From the NCBI GenBank assembly GCA_903895725.1, contig CAITUV010000002.1, positions 1-64,000 of the forward strand: a stretch of 64,000 nucleotides of DNA, read 5' to 3'. Numbering within the stretch: position 1 is the stretch's first letter; each line of letters begins with the position of its first letter. The DNA comes from an uncultured Myxococcales bacterium (lineage in GTDB: Bacteria; Myxococcota_A; UBA9042; CAIXZC01). The notes beneath the pieces are model-generated. The model made no database searches. It was not told where the DNA came from and was given only the letters and a program-made list of their open reading frames with translations. A program made the position numbers and the translations under genes. Below are positions 51,801 to 59,054 of the stretch, piece after piece.

Positions 51801-52059
51801 GTTCGAGACGGGTACCGGCTCGATGGAGTTCTGGGGCCCCATGGCAATCTCGGTGATCTACGGAATGGTCTTTGCCACGGTCCTCACGCTGGTGATGGTC
51901 CCGGTGCTGTACTCGACGTTCGACGAGCTGGGCGTGCGGATCTCGGCACGGTTGGGACGTCACCCGGTGCTGCGGCGGCTGGCCCAGATCACCGGTCTAT
52001 TGCTGATCTGCCTGCTGGCCTATGCGCTGATCTCCAAGCTCTCGGCCATGGCGGCCTAG
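48856..52059 (+). CDS. RND multidrug/lipid efflux transporter (AcrB family)
   Basis: 1067-aa proton-driven inner-membrane exporter with the two-fold repeat of six membrane helices and a large periplasmic loop each. Seen: the N-terminal helix FALEHRTTTLVFAFLLLIAG, GVGPEDIESLVTTPLE in the porter domain, LALGMLVDNAIVIVEN in helix 4 (the proton-relay Asp with Asn at the second position, where AcrB has Asp-Asp), and the matching second half GVISLAGVVVNNAIILIDF and RLRPVLLTAGTTVLGLVPM. Third gene of the TetR-controlled unit, 3 bp after the adaptor. Confidence 0.93.
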   Translation: MWFTKFALEHRTTTLVFAFLLLIAGGVSYVTLPREAAPDIKIPIILVAVPYPGVGPEDIESLVTTPLEAELKDVDDLDVLNSTSSEGLSMIQVNFLPDADLSEALTSVRDKVNRVRPELPADIQEPSIQEISSSDWPILMVSISGEAGLVKLKRLAEELEQEIEAMEGVLEVDVFGGREREIRVEVNPHLLTAYGLSLTDVTTALSQENVNVPGGPVEEGDLRYTLRIPEEIKDPVQIEDMVISTKFGHPVRIREVARVVDDFKEISTVSRYRGKEGVSLSVKKQSGANIIKLVDSVKEFVDSKTPTFPAGTQVVYLNDYSKFIRERVDELENNILTALLLVVGVLFLFIGGRNALFVAVAIPLSMLMSFVILQAMGVTLNMVVLFALILALGMLVDNAIVIVENSYRHTQLGKSIYQAAFDAAKEVAWPVITSTLTTLAVFFPLLRWPGIMGKFFGYLPLTLIVTLSASLFVALVFNPVLCSIFMKPGELLSDESRKGFKASFMRGYRAVLRWSLHHRAIVVAAMLLLFFASFGAYIQSHPRIEFFPATTPDRARVNVEAPEGTNLAATDRISTQIERFLNGQDNVKHFQANVGASGSGRGSISVGEGTPYLANVSIDFQDRAEWTENPNQTIETLRGFTSQLPGAKISLSKERMGPPAGLPVNVEIAGTDYALLSQVAEEVKEKIRDIPGLTDLKDDYSAGRPELELRFNRVLSNQLILQGLRIVAGTVRTAVYGTTATTYRLGEEEFDVTVRLQDRFRKSREAILGLFVAGKEGRQIPLSEVVDLKGSVGSTAVRHIDRKRVITVSGDAQGRPGAEVLRDVRERLSTFHPRGATLSFTGENKEMVKAQAFLGQALLIGIFLIGMILITQFNSIAQTTIILLSVILSMMGVAWGLVINRMPFSVMMTGIGVISLAGVVVNNAIILIDFINQQRRDGVPLEDALVEAGAVRLRPVLLTAGTTVLGLVPMAQGFDINLRHMKFETGTGSMEFWGPMAISVIYGMVFATVLTLVMVPVLYSTFDELGVRISARLGRHPVLRRLAQITGLLLICLLAYALISKLSAMAA

Positions 52060-52071
52060 GAGGATACCAAT

Positions 52072-53514
52072 ATGCGTCTTTCCGTTTCCGCTTTCGCGTT
52101 CGGTGCGCTGGCGGTTGTCTCGTTGGCTCCGGTTGCAGCTCCTGCCCAGGAATCTCTCCCGGACGGCGAGGTGGTATCGCTCGCCACCGCCGTGAGCCAG
52201 GCCCTGGAGAACAGCCCGGACCTCAAGGCATCGAAGGAGAAGATCGCACAGGCCAATGCGCAGCTCCGGATGGCCTACGGGATGCTCCTCCCCTTTGTTC
52301 GGGCTCAGGGCAGCTACACCCGGGCGGACGAAGAGATCAAGTTCAACATGGGGGGCCTGGCGGACATCATGGCGCTGGCCATGGCCAACTGCCTCACGTG
52401 GGACGAAGCGGCCATGGGGCCGCGTCCTGCGGTCTGCGACCAGGCATCCTCCGGCAGCAGTTCCTCCGGCTCGTCCGCCCGCGTCATCCAGGAGCTCAAC
52501 AACTTCGATGCCTCCGTCACCGTCGGCATGAGTCTGCTCAATGCCCGCACGTTCCCCCTGATCAAGAACGTGTACACCGGGCGGGAGATCGCGGCCCTGT
52601 CCGTGGACTTCACCTCAGAGCAGCTTGCATTTGCAGTCGCGCAGCTCTACTTCGGTGTGGCCACTGCACAGAACGGCGTGAGGATCCTGGCCGAGAACCT
52701 CGCCACTGCTCAGCGCCACAAGGAGCTTACCGAGGTCCGGCTGAAGAACGGCGTGGCTCTCCAGAACGAGCGCGTCCGGGCCGAGATGTCCGTGGTGCAG
52801 GCCACGTCAACGCTCGAGCAGGCGAAGCTGGCGCTCGAGCTGGTTCGCCGGACGCTTGCCCTGTTCATGGGCCGCGATCCCGATGCTTCCTTTCGCGTCG
52901 AAGAGGTCCCGTCCACCCCGTGGCAAGGTGCGGAAGGGGTCGTCCTGTCGGCGGACGACCTCGCCGGCCGGAAGGATCTGCTGATGCTCGACAAGAGCGC
53001 ACTGATGGCGGAGCGCTCGGTAACCGACGTCTGGATGAAGTTCGTCCCCACCCTGGCCGGGGCCTGGACGTTTTCGGCCAGCAGTAACAAGGGATTTGCC
53101 GACCGCTACACGCAGTGGCGTGCGCTCATCTCCCTCAACTGGAGCCTGTTCGAGGGAGGAACCCGGTGGGCGGAGCTCGATGATGCGCGGGCCCGTGTCC
53201 GGGAGTCGAAGTACCGCAGGGACTCCGCTCTGCTCAGGGCGCAGACCGAGGTCGAGCAGGCCCGCTCCTCGATGCTCACGGCCCGGCTCGACTTGTCGAC
53301 CGCGGCGGACATGCTGCGGCTGGCGGAAGAGAACCTTTCGCTGGTCGAAGTCCAGTACAAGGCGGGCGTCGCTCCGCAGACCACCCTCATCGATGCCCAG
53401 AACCAGCGCATCTCGGCCCAGCTCGGTGAGCTCAAAGCCCGGCTGCAGCTTGGCTTGGCTGAAGTGTCGTTTGCCCGGGCCGCCGGTCGCCTCGACCCTC
53501 GCAACTTCCGTTGA
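52072..53514 (+). CDS. TolC-family outer membrane efflux channel
   Basis: 480-aa outer-membrane factor. Cleavable signal peptide ending near APAQE. Two structural repeats of long helices (SLATAVSQALENSPDLKASK and the second near LLMLDKSALMAERSV) and beta strands that build the 12-stranded barrel; a Ser/Gly-rich insertion (ASSGSSSSGSSAR) lies about residue 125. It completes the tripartite pump with the adaptor and RND subunit. Its stop is 7 bp from the convergent radical SAM gene. Confidence 0.9.
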   Translation: MRLSVSAFAFGALAVVSLAPVAAPAQESLPDGEVVSLATAVSQALENSPDLKASKEKIAQANAQLRMAYGMLLPFVRAQGSYTRADEEIKFNMGGLADIMALAMANCLTWDEAAMGPRPAVCDQASSGSSSSGSSARVIQELNNFDASVTVGMSLLNARTFPLIKNVYTGREIAALSVDFTSEQLAFAVAQLYFGVATAQNGVRILAENLATAQRHKELTEVRLKNGVALQNERVRAEMSVVQATSTLEQAKLALELVRRTLALFMGRDPDASFRVEEVPSTPWQGAEGVVLSADDLAGRKDLLMLDKSALMAERSVTDVWMKFVPTLAGAWTFSASSNKGFADRYTQWRALISLNWSLFEGGTRWAELDDARARVRESKYRRDSALLRAQTEVEQARSSMLTARLDLSTAADMLRLAEENLSLVEVQYKAGVAPQTTLIDAQNQRISAQLGELKARLQLGLAEVSFARAAGRLDPRNFR

Positions 53515-53521
53515 ACGCGGC

Positions 53522-54982
53522 TCAGATCAGGGTCACGTAGTTGGTCGTGCGCCGCATCGGGTTGCCCACGTGCAGGTAATACCGCAGACCGTCGGACAGC
53601 GAGAACCCGAAAATCCGCTTCTCCTGGAAGGACATCCAGAGCCGGAAGGGCCGGCTGGCCCAACGCGGAATGCGCCGGGCAAGGGATGCCATGACCTCGG
53701 GTGACGGCACACGGGAGGCCCACGGTGCCAGGTTCCCCAGCGTCTCGATGGCCCCGGGCTCGTCGAGCCGGTAGTAGGGGCCAAAAGGGTCCTGGATGAA
53801 GTCCACGGCTGCATCGAAATCCCCGGCAATGCTCTCGTCGATGTAGCCCTGCTCCGCTGCCTGTTGGGTCATCCGAGTCCCTGGCAACGGGACGGCCATC
53901 ATCAGCCGTGTGGCATCGGCCTTGAGCTTGCGGGCAAGGCGGAGAGTGGCAGCTGCCTGCTCCGGTCGCTCGCCCGGCAGGCCGAGCATCACGAATACCA
54001 CGAGCTTCATGCCGTGCCTGTGCACGTTGTCGGCCGCGGTCTGCAGCACCCGGTCGGTGGCGGGCTTGTTCATGAGCCGGATTCGGAATGCCTCGTCCGC
54101 AGTCTCGACTCCCATGGCCACGACTCGACAGCCCGCTCGAGCCAGCAGCTCCGCCGCACGCTCGTTGAGTCGGTCCGCCGAGCTGTTGCACGAGAACGGA
54201 AGCCTGAACGAGGCCGGGTACACCCGGGAGAACTCTTCCAGCCAGCCGAGGTCGGTCACGAACAGGTCGTCTGCGAAGTGGACCCACTCCAGCCTGGAAC
54301 GACGAGCGACATCCGCCACTTCGGCCAGCACCCGCGACGGGCTCTTGCGCCGAACGAAGTGGCGGCCGCCATACACCTCCCGCACGAAGTGGTTGTAGCA
54401 GAAGGCGCAGTCATTGGCGCAGCCTCGGCCGGTCGTAAACTTCTTCCACGGAAAGCGGGCCTGATAGGCATACCGATAGTAGAGCGACCGATGCGGCAGG
54501 GGCAGGGAATCCAGATCCTCCACCCTCGGGGCCGGGCCGGTTTCGGTCACGTTTCCCGAAGCATCCTTGACCCAGATGCCCGGAATCCCGGTCACGGGGG
54601 TCCCTGCAGCGAGACGGTCCGCCAGATCGGGCACCGCGATATCCGCCTCTCCGACGAGTTGGAGGTCGATAGGCTCTTCCCGGATGAAACCAGGGCTGAA
54701 GGTCGGGTGAGTCCCCCCCACGAGCACCGGCGTGCCCGGAAGCCACCTCCGCACCCGGGACACCAGGTCGAGCACATAGCCCTGGGCGTAGACGTTGCAC
54801 GGAACCACGACGAGCCCCGGCTGCTCCCTCCGGACCGACTCCTCGAACCGCCTTCCCTCGTCCCGCTCGATGAGCAGCGCCACCCGGTGCCCGCGACTCT
54901 CGAGCACGGCAGCCAGCTCGGTCACGGCCAGCGATTCGTTGATCCCGTTGTCCTGGAGGAACAGTACCGATATCCCGCTCAA
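53522..54982 (-). CDS. B12-binding-domain radical SAM protein
   Basis: 486 aa from a TTG at 54982 (GGGGGAG 6 nt upstream). Residues about 1-135 are a cobalamin-binding-like Rossmann domain (VLFLQDNGINESLAVTELAA, VLVGGTHPTFSPGFI). The radical SAM motif is GRGCANDCAFCYN with Cys188, Cys192 and Cys195 for the [4Fe-4S] cluster that cleaves S-adenosylmethionine. VGVETADEAFRIRLMNKP-like and MLGLPGERPEQAAATL segments complete the barrel. It belongs to the group with methyltransferases and BchE-like enzymes; the substrate is unknown. The upstream nucleotidase-like gene ends 29 bp before this start, so one transcript with PilZ is likely. Confidence 0.82.
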   Translation of the reverse strand: MSGISVLFLQDNGINESLAVTELAAVLESRGHRVALLIERDEGRRFEESVRREQPGLVVVPCNVYAQGYVLDLVSRVRRWLPGTPVLVGGTHPTFSPGFIREEPIDLQLVGEADIAVPDLADRLAAGTPVTGIPGIWVKDASGNVTETGPAPRVEDLDSLPLPHRSLYYRYAYQARFPWKKFTTGRGCANDCAFCYNHFVREVYGGRHFVRRKSPSRVLAEVADVARRSRLEWVHFADDLFVTDLGWLEEFSRVYPASFRLPFSCNSSADRLNERAAELLARAGCRVVAMGVETADEAFRIRLMNKPATDRVLQTAADNVHRHGMKLVVFVMLGLPGERPEQAAATLRLARKLKADATRLMMAVPLPGTRMTQQAAEQGYIDESIAGDFDAAVDFIQDPFGPYYRLDEPGAIETLGNLAPWASRVPSPEVMASLARRIPRWASRPFRLWMSFQEKRIFGFSLSDGLRYYLHVGNPMRRTTNYVTLI

Positions 54983-55011
54983 TCCTTGCTCCCCCCCCAA
55001 CACATCATTCC

Positions 55012-57354
55012 CTAGAACTGCTGCAGCGCCGTGTCCCAGCCCACGGACAGCCCGGCAGTCGAGTCCAGCGACCACGCCAGTCCTCCCCCTCCTTCCCGGA
55101 ACAGGAAGAGGTCGAATCCGAGCGTCAACGCCAGGTTTCCCCACAATGTTGCGGACAGCTTCGTGCTCCCGATCCCCTTGAGCGTGTCGTCGGTGGTCCA
55201 GTCGGAGTAGAACAGCTCGAACCGGGAATCGAGCGTGATGGCGCTCTGCGGACCGAACGTGACCAGGGGCAGCGTGTTGACCTGGTAGTAGAAGTTCACG
55301 CCGGCGTGGAACGTGTCGGACGGGTCGATCAGCTCCCGGCGCAGGCCGTAGGTGACGCCGGCGCTGGCCTTCTGCCCGAAGAGCCATTCGAGGCCGGCAG
55401 CCCCGGTCCCTTCCAGGTGGTGAAAGTCAGCTTCATCCGCACGGGAGAACTCCGACTCGAGCCGGGCGCGCAACACCGGAGCGGGGACGTAGAACCTCTC
55501 CTTCCCGTACACGTTGCGCAGGTGGGTCCACGAGTACGAGAGCTCCTGGATGGCGAGATCCTGCGTCTCCGCAAGGTCCGCATCCCCCGTCCTGGCCATC
55601 CCGTACTGGGCTTTCGTGAAGTCGGCCACCTTGTGGTCCCGCGTAGAGACCGTCAGCCAGAGCTGCCCCTCCCCCTTGAACCCGTTGAACGTCGACCTGG
55701 AAAGCTGCGCCTGCTCGTACGCGGCCTCGTTCTTGATGGCCACATTCGAGAAGCTCCCGGTCCCCGACAGGCTCCCTTCCCACAGAGGGAGCGACCAGAG
55801 CGACGGGAAGTCCGTGGCCAGCCCGAGCAGCTTCTTCCCCTCTCCGTCGACCTGGTCGAAATGCTCGGTCACCACTTCCTCGAGAAAATAGCCCGAATCG
55901 GCCCGGCGGGTGCGCTCGGAGACCACGAGAGGAAGCCCGAAACCTCTCCCTCCGCTGGCGATGAAGTCGGTCGTGACCATCTCGTATCGGCGCTTCGTGT
56001 TGATGGGCCGGTCATTGATTCGGACGGTGCCGTCCGAGTCCCGGGTCGCTCCCAGCAGGAACAGCTCCTCCCTCCGGTCCGCAGAAGCCGAATCGAGATA
56101 GGTCCCGACGTAGGTCGCGAGCTCGTCCCCGGTGACGTCCAGCACGACCACTTCGTGCTTCGACAACACCTTGAACAGGATGCCGGAGGTGATGTCGCCC
56201 TCAATTCTGGCATCCCGTTCGAGGCGGACGCTGTCAAGCGACAGGAGCGCCACGTCGGCGTGCACCTTGCGGCGCATGATCTCCATCACATAGCCGACGA
56301 AATCGAGGCGGCTCATCGGAGGCTCGACCCGCCCCCGCCTCAGGGTCCGCATTCCAAGCGAGCATGCCTCGGATACCAGCCGGGAGATCGTGTCCGAAAC
56401 GGACTGGAGACGGCTGAAGGGGCTGACCCGGCGCACCTCCGGCTCGGCCTTGTCGATCGTCCAGCGGCCCCCCTTGCGGATCAGCGAGAGGGTGACTCGC
56501 CCGATCTTGTCGGGTGCTTTGGGCGAAGCCACGAGGAGCGTGTTACCGGCTCCGTTCCTGGCGCTCAGCAGCACCGGAGTGTCCTCTCCCTTCTTCACGA
56601 GGCCCCCAGCGATCACGAGGTCGGCCCCGGAATCGCTCCCCAGCAGCTCCAGTGTCCGGCTGCCCTGGACGCCGCCGGCCTCCATGTCCACGACGAGAAT
56701 GACGAGGTCGGCCCCCTCCGCCCGCAAGCGCTTCGTTTCGGCCGCTGCAACGGGAAATGGGTCGGCCAGCTCGAGCCCCTTGAGGTTCTCGGGGTGGACC
56801 ACCTTTCCGGCGTCGGCGGTGATGAGTGGAACGACGCCGACCTGCACCTCGCCGACCCGGAAGAGCTCGTGCGACTGGGAGGCCAGGAGATTGCACGGCA
56901 CATCCCCTTCCGCACAGGCCACGTTTCGAACGCGGTAGTGTATACCCCCGGCCTCCAGGTCCGGCAGGTACTCGAGGAAGACCCTGAACGGAATGGCCAG
57001 CTCCTCCACCCCCGGAACGTACACGGCTGCCCCTGCCGGAGCCAGCAGCGATGCTGCACTGGCCATTCCCGTCGGTCCCTGGCGCACGAGGAAGTTGAAG
57101 AACGGCGAGTCTCCCAGCGTTGCGCCGGAAGCCAGCACCAGGGACGGGACGCCGGCCGCTTCGTCCCGCAGCGTCATGACGAGGTTGGAAAAATCCACGC
57201 GGCCCCGTTGTTGCGAATCACACGCGAGCCTCGCCAACTCCCCGTTGAGGTTCCCGAAATGCAGCACCCGGATGCGAGTCGTCTCGGCAGCCACCCCGGC
57301 GACCGGGGTCAGTGCTGCTGTGATGACGGCTAGAAGAAGAGGCCAGTTGCGCAT
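55012..57354 (-). CDS. Degenerate 5'-nucleotidase with C-terminal barrel-like region
   Basis: 780 aa with a cleavable signal peptide (PVAGVAAE). Residues about 25-310 follow the fold order of the UshA/5'-nucleotidase metallophosphatase domain, but every metal motif is altered: LHFGNLNGE where D-x-H is expected, SGATLGDS for the GD motif, VPGVEELA for GNHE and IAGGLVKKG for GHTH. The 5'-nucleotidase C-terminal domain (about 330-520) retains DFIASGGRGFGLP. The last 250 or so residues alternate polar and aromatic residues, end in Phe and mention many Tyr/Trp/Thr pairs (VTYGLRRELID, AGVNFYYQVNTLP), like an outer-membrane beta-barrel. Probably a non-enzymatic surface protein. PilZ lies 49 bp upstream. 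Confidence 0.7.
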   Translation of the reverse strand: MRNWPLLLAVITAALTPVAGVAAETTRIRVLHFGNLNGELARLACDSQQRGRVDFSNLVMTLRDEAAGVPSLVLASGATLGDSPFFNFLVRQGPTGMASAASLLAPAGAAVYVPGVEELAIPFRVFLEYLPDLEAGGIHYRVRNVACAEGDVPCNLLASQSHELFRVGEVQVGVVPLITADAGKVVHPENLKGLELADPFPVAAAETKRLRAEGADLVILVVDMEAGGVQGSRTLELLGSDSGADLVIAGGLVKKGEDTPVLLSARNGAGNTLLVASPKAPDKIGRVTLSLIRKGGRWTIDKAEPEVRRVSPFSRLQSVSDTISRLVSEACSLGMRTLRRGRVEPPMSRLDFVGYVMEIMRRKVHADVALLSLDSVRLERDARIEGDITSGILFKVLSKHEVVVLDVTGDELATYVGTYLDSASADRREELFLLGATRDSDGTVRINDRPINTKRRYEMVTTDFIASGGRGFGLPLVVSERTRRADSGYFLEEVVTEHFDQVDGEGKKLLGLATDFPSLWSLPLWEGSLSGTGSFSNVAIKNEAAYEQAQLSRSTFNGFKGEGQLWLTVSTRDHKVADFTKAQYGMARTGDADLAETQDLAIQELSYSWTHLRNVYGKERFYVPAPVLRARLESEFSRADEADFHHLEGTGAAGLEWLFGQKASAGVTYGLRRELIDPSDTFHAGVNFYYQVNTLPLVTFGPQSAITLDSRFELFYSDWTTDDTLKGIGSTKLSATLWGNLALTLGFDLFLFREGGGGLAWSLDSTAGLSVGWDTALQQF

Positions 57355-57403
57355 CCGGATTCTCCGGCAGGCCGGGAAGGGGCAGCTCCTCCCCTGGGGC
57401 GTC

Positions 57404-58093
57404 TCACCTGCCCAATGCGTTGATTTCGTGCACGATCTTCAGATAGTTCAGGAACATCCGCTCCTCCCGCTCCGAGAAGTCGAGGAGCTGGACGGCAAAA
57501 CCGCCGGCAGGACAGGTCCCGGCAGTGGCGGAACGAACCACGCGGGCACTCAGCTCTACGGGCTGAGCATTGCCCGGCAGGCGCAGCAGCAGACCGAGCT
57601 GTTCTCCCGCCTCCGGTGTCATCTCGCTCTCAATGTAGAGGCCGGTGCGACTGACATCGACGGCCTGGGCCTCCATGACATCCCCGCCCCGGCGGACCTT
57701 CATGGACAGTGAAGCAGCGAACCGCTGGTGCAGCCGCCTGTCCCATCCCGGCTGAGCCAGGGATCGGACCAGGTCCAGATAGCGGGCAGGAGGTTCTCCG
57801 ATGAGCTCGATTCCCATCTCGTGCCAGGCGTTGATATGCGACTCGACCTGGAGCTGACGGGTCCAGGCCACCCGCCCCATGAGAGGGATCTCCCCCGTCT
57901 CCGCCGAAATCACGAAGCGCTGGGTGAACCCGGGCTCATGGATCTGGCGGGTCCGGATGCAGAATCCGTTGAACGACACGTTGGTGGCATACCCCAGCTC
58001 TGCGCTGCCGTCGAACACCCATCGGATGGGCAGAGTGCAGTCGAACAACTCGAACGGGGCCTGCGTCACGTCGTTTTCGTTGGGGCCGGCCAT
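57404..58093 (-). CDS. Two-domain PilZ protein
   Basis: 229 aa with two PilZ-like beta-barrels, the fold that senses cyclic di-GMP. The second (about 115-229) keeps the binding signature: RRLHQRF (R-x3-R) followed by DVSRTGLYIES (D/N-x-S-x2-G). The first (about 10-110) has only NVSFNGFCI and lacks the arginine motif. It may therefore be a sensor plus a dimerisation copy. ATG at 58093 after GAGGAGGAGAG, with its own promoter. Downstream on the same strand: the pseudo-nucleotidase and the radical SAM gene. Confidence 0.85.
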   Translation of the reverse strand: MAGPNENDVTQAPFELFDCTLPIRWVFDGSAELGYATNVSFNGFCIRTRQIHEPGFTQRFVISAETGEIPLMGRVAWTRQLQVESHINAWHEMGIELIGEPPARYLDLVRSLAQPGWDRRLHQRFAASLSMKVRRGGDVMEAQAVDVSRTGLYIESEMTPEAGEQLGLLLRLPGNAQPVELSARVVRSATAGTCPAGGFAVQLLDFSEREERMFLNYLKIVHEINALGR

Positions 58094-58120
58094 CGGCTCT
58101 CCTCCTCAACGTACTGCAGA

Positions 58121-58149
58121 AGTATAGCATCGGCCCGTGCCAATGGAAA
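58121..58149 (-). promoter_or_regulatory. Promoter for PilZ-nucleotidase-radical SAM operon
   Basis: Leftward TTTCCA (complement of 58144-58149), 17 bp, TATACT (complement of 58121-58126), 28 bp before the PilZ ATG. It lies between the HAD gene end and PilZ. Confidence 0.6.
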
Positions 58150-58162
58150 CCCGGTTTCCGAC

Positions 58163-58885
58163 TCAGAAGACGTGTACCGGCCACTCCCGCTCATCCGCAT
58201 GCCGCAACAGCTCGCTGCGAAGATGTCCGTGCTGCTGCACGACGAGTCCGTTTCGGGCGAGGCAAAGCATTTCGAAATCCCCCATGGAATCGCCGAACGC
58301 GAACAGGGGCTTTGCGCAGATGTGCTTGCGAATGGCATCGACCTTGCCCTGGCTGCAGGTCACGGGGAGCACCAGACGGTCCGTCAGCACCTGGTCCACT
58401 ACCTCGGTTCGAATGCCCAGGCAGCAATCCCGCGGAATCCCGGCCCGCGGGCCCGCCTCGTTCACCGTCCAGTGGTTCGAGGCCGACACGATCCACGTCT
58501 CCACCCCGACCGAGCGAAGCCCCAAGGCCAGATCCCGCATTGCAGGCCGGTAGTTGGGCCAGGAATAGGCATACTCGGCGCTCCAGTCCTGCACCTCGGG
58601 CAGCGGCAACCCGGCCATGAGCTGGCAGGCATGGGCGTACGCCCTCACCCGGTCAACCTCGACCATGGCCTCGTACTCGGCGTAGATGTCCTGATAGTAG
58701 TCCACGTTCCTGAGCTTCCTGGCGGCAATGAGCCACCGGAGGAACGCTTCTCCGATGTCTCCGTCCCACAGCGTGCCGTCCGCATCGAACACTGCCACCT
58801 TTCGTTGGTTCTTCCCGCACCCGGCAAGCCCCTTCTCGATGACGGAAGAAAACTCCGGTGAAAACGGTTCGAGCCAGCTTCTCAT
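58163..58885 (-). CDS. HAD-superfamily phosphatase (SerB-like)
   Basis: 240-aa haloacid dehalogenase-type phosphohydrolase. Motif I VAVFDADGTLWDGD carries the nucleophilic Asp and the acid/base Asp, motif II WIVSASNHW the Ser, and motif III FAFGDSMGDFEML the metal-binding Asp pair. The cap between motifs I and II is of the type seen in phosphoserine-phosphatase-like HAD-IB enzymes; the substrate is undetermined. Start ATG at 58885 with GGAGG 6 nt upstream; earlier in-frame starts would cover the divergent promoter region. Confidence 0.88.
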   Translation of the reverse strand: MRSWLEPFSPEFSSVIEKGLAGCGKNQRKVAVFDADGTLWDGDIGEAFLRWLIAARKLRNVDYYQDIYAEYEAMVEVDRVRAYAHACQLMAGLPLPEVQDWSAEYAYSWPNYRPAMRDLALGLRSVGVETWIVSASNHWTVNEAGPRAGIPRDCCLGIRTEVVDQVLTDRLVLPVTCSQGKVDAIRKHICAKPLFAFGDSMGDFEMLCLARNGLVVQQHGHLRSELLRHADEREWPVHVF

Positions 58886-58940
58886 GGATTCCTCCCGGCC
58901 CCGGTCGGGCACGCTCCGCGCACTTCCCTCCTGCACTTCG

Positions 58941-58969
58941 AGCATAGACGGTTGTCCTTCGCAAGGCAA
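58941..58969 (-). promoter_or_regulatory. Promoter for HAD phosphatase gene
   Basis: Leftward TTGCCT (complement of 58964-58969), 17 bp, TATGCT (complement of 58941-58946), 56 bp before the ATG. It overlaps the divergent promoter at 58952-58981, so the two should compete. Confidence 0.5.
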
Positions 58970-58981
58970 TGGCTGTAGAAT
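58952..58981 (+). promoter_or_regulatory. Promoter for RND-radical SAM fusion gene
   Basis: TTGTCC (58952-58957), 18 bp, TAGAAT (58976-58981). The start codon at 59055 lies about 70 bp further on. Same -10 hexamer as the dnaG promoter. Confidence 0.55.
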
Positions 58982-59054
58982 GGCGCCAGTCGATGCCTCG
59001 GGCCTCGAGCGGCACGACACCGCTGCGAGCAGGCCGATACTCCCGGGGGAGCCC

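Noticed and set aside
55306..57333. 675-codon plus-strand frame opposite the pseudo-nucleotidase
   Set aside because: Antisense artefact; the minus-strand protein has a signal peptide, recognisable domains and operon context.
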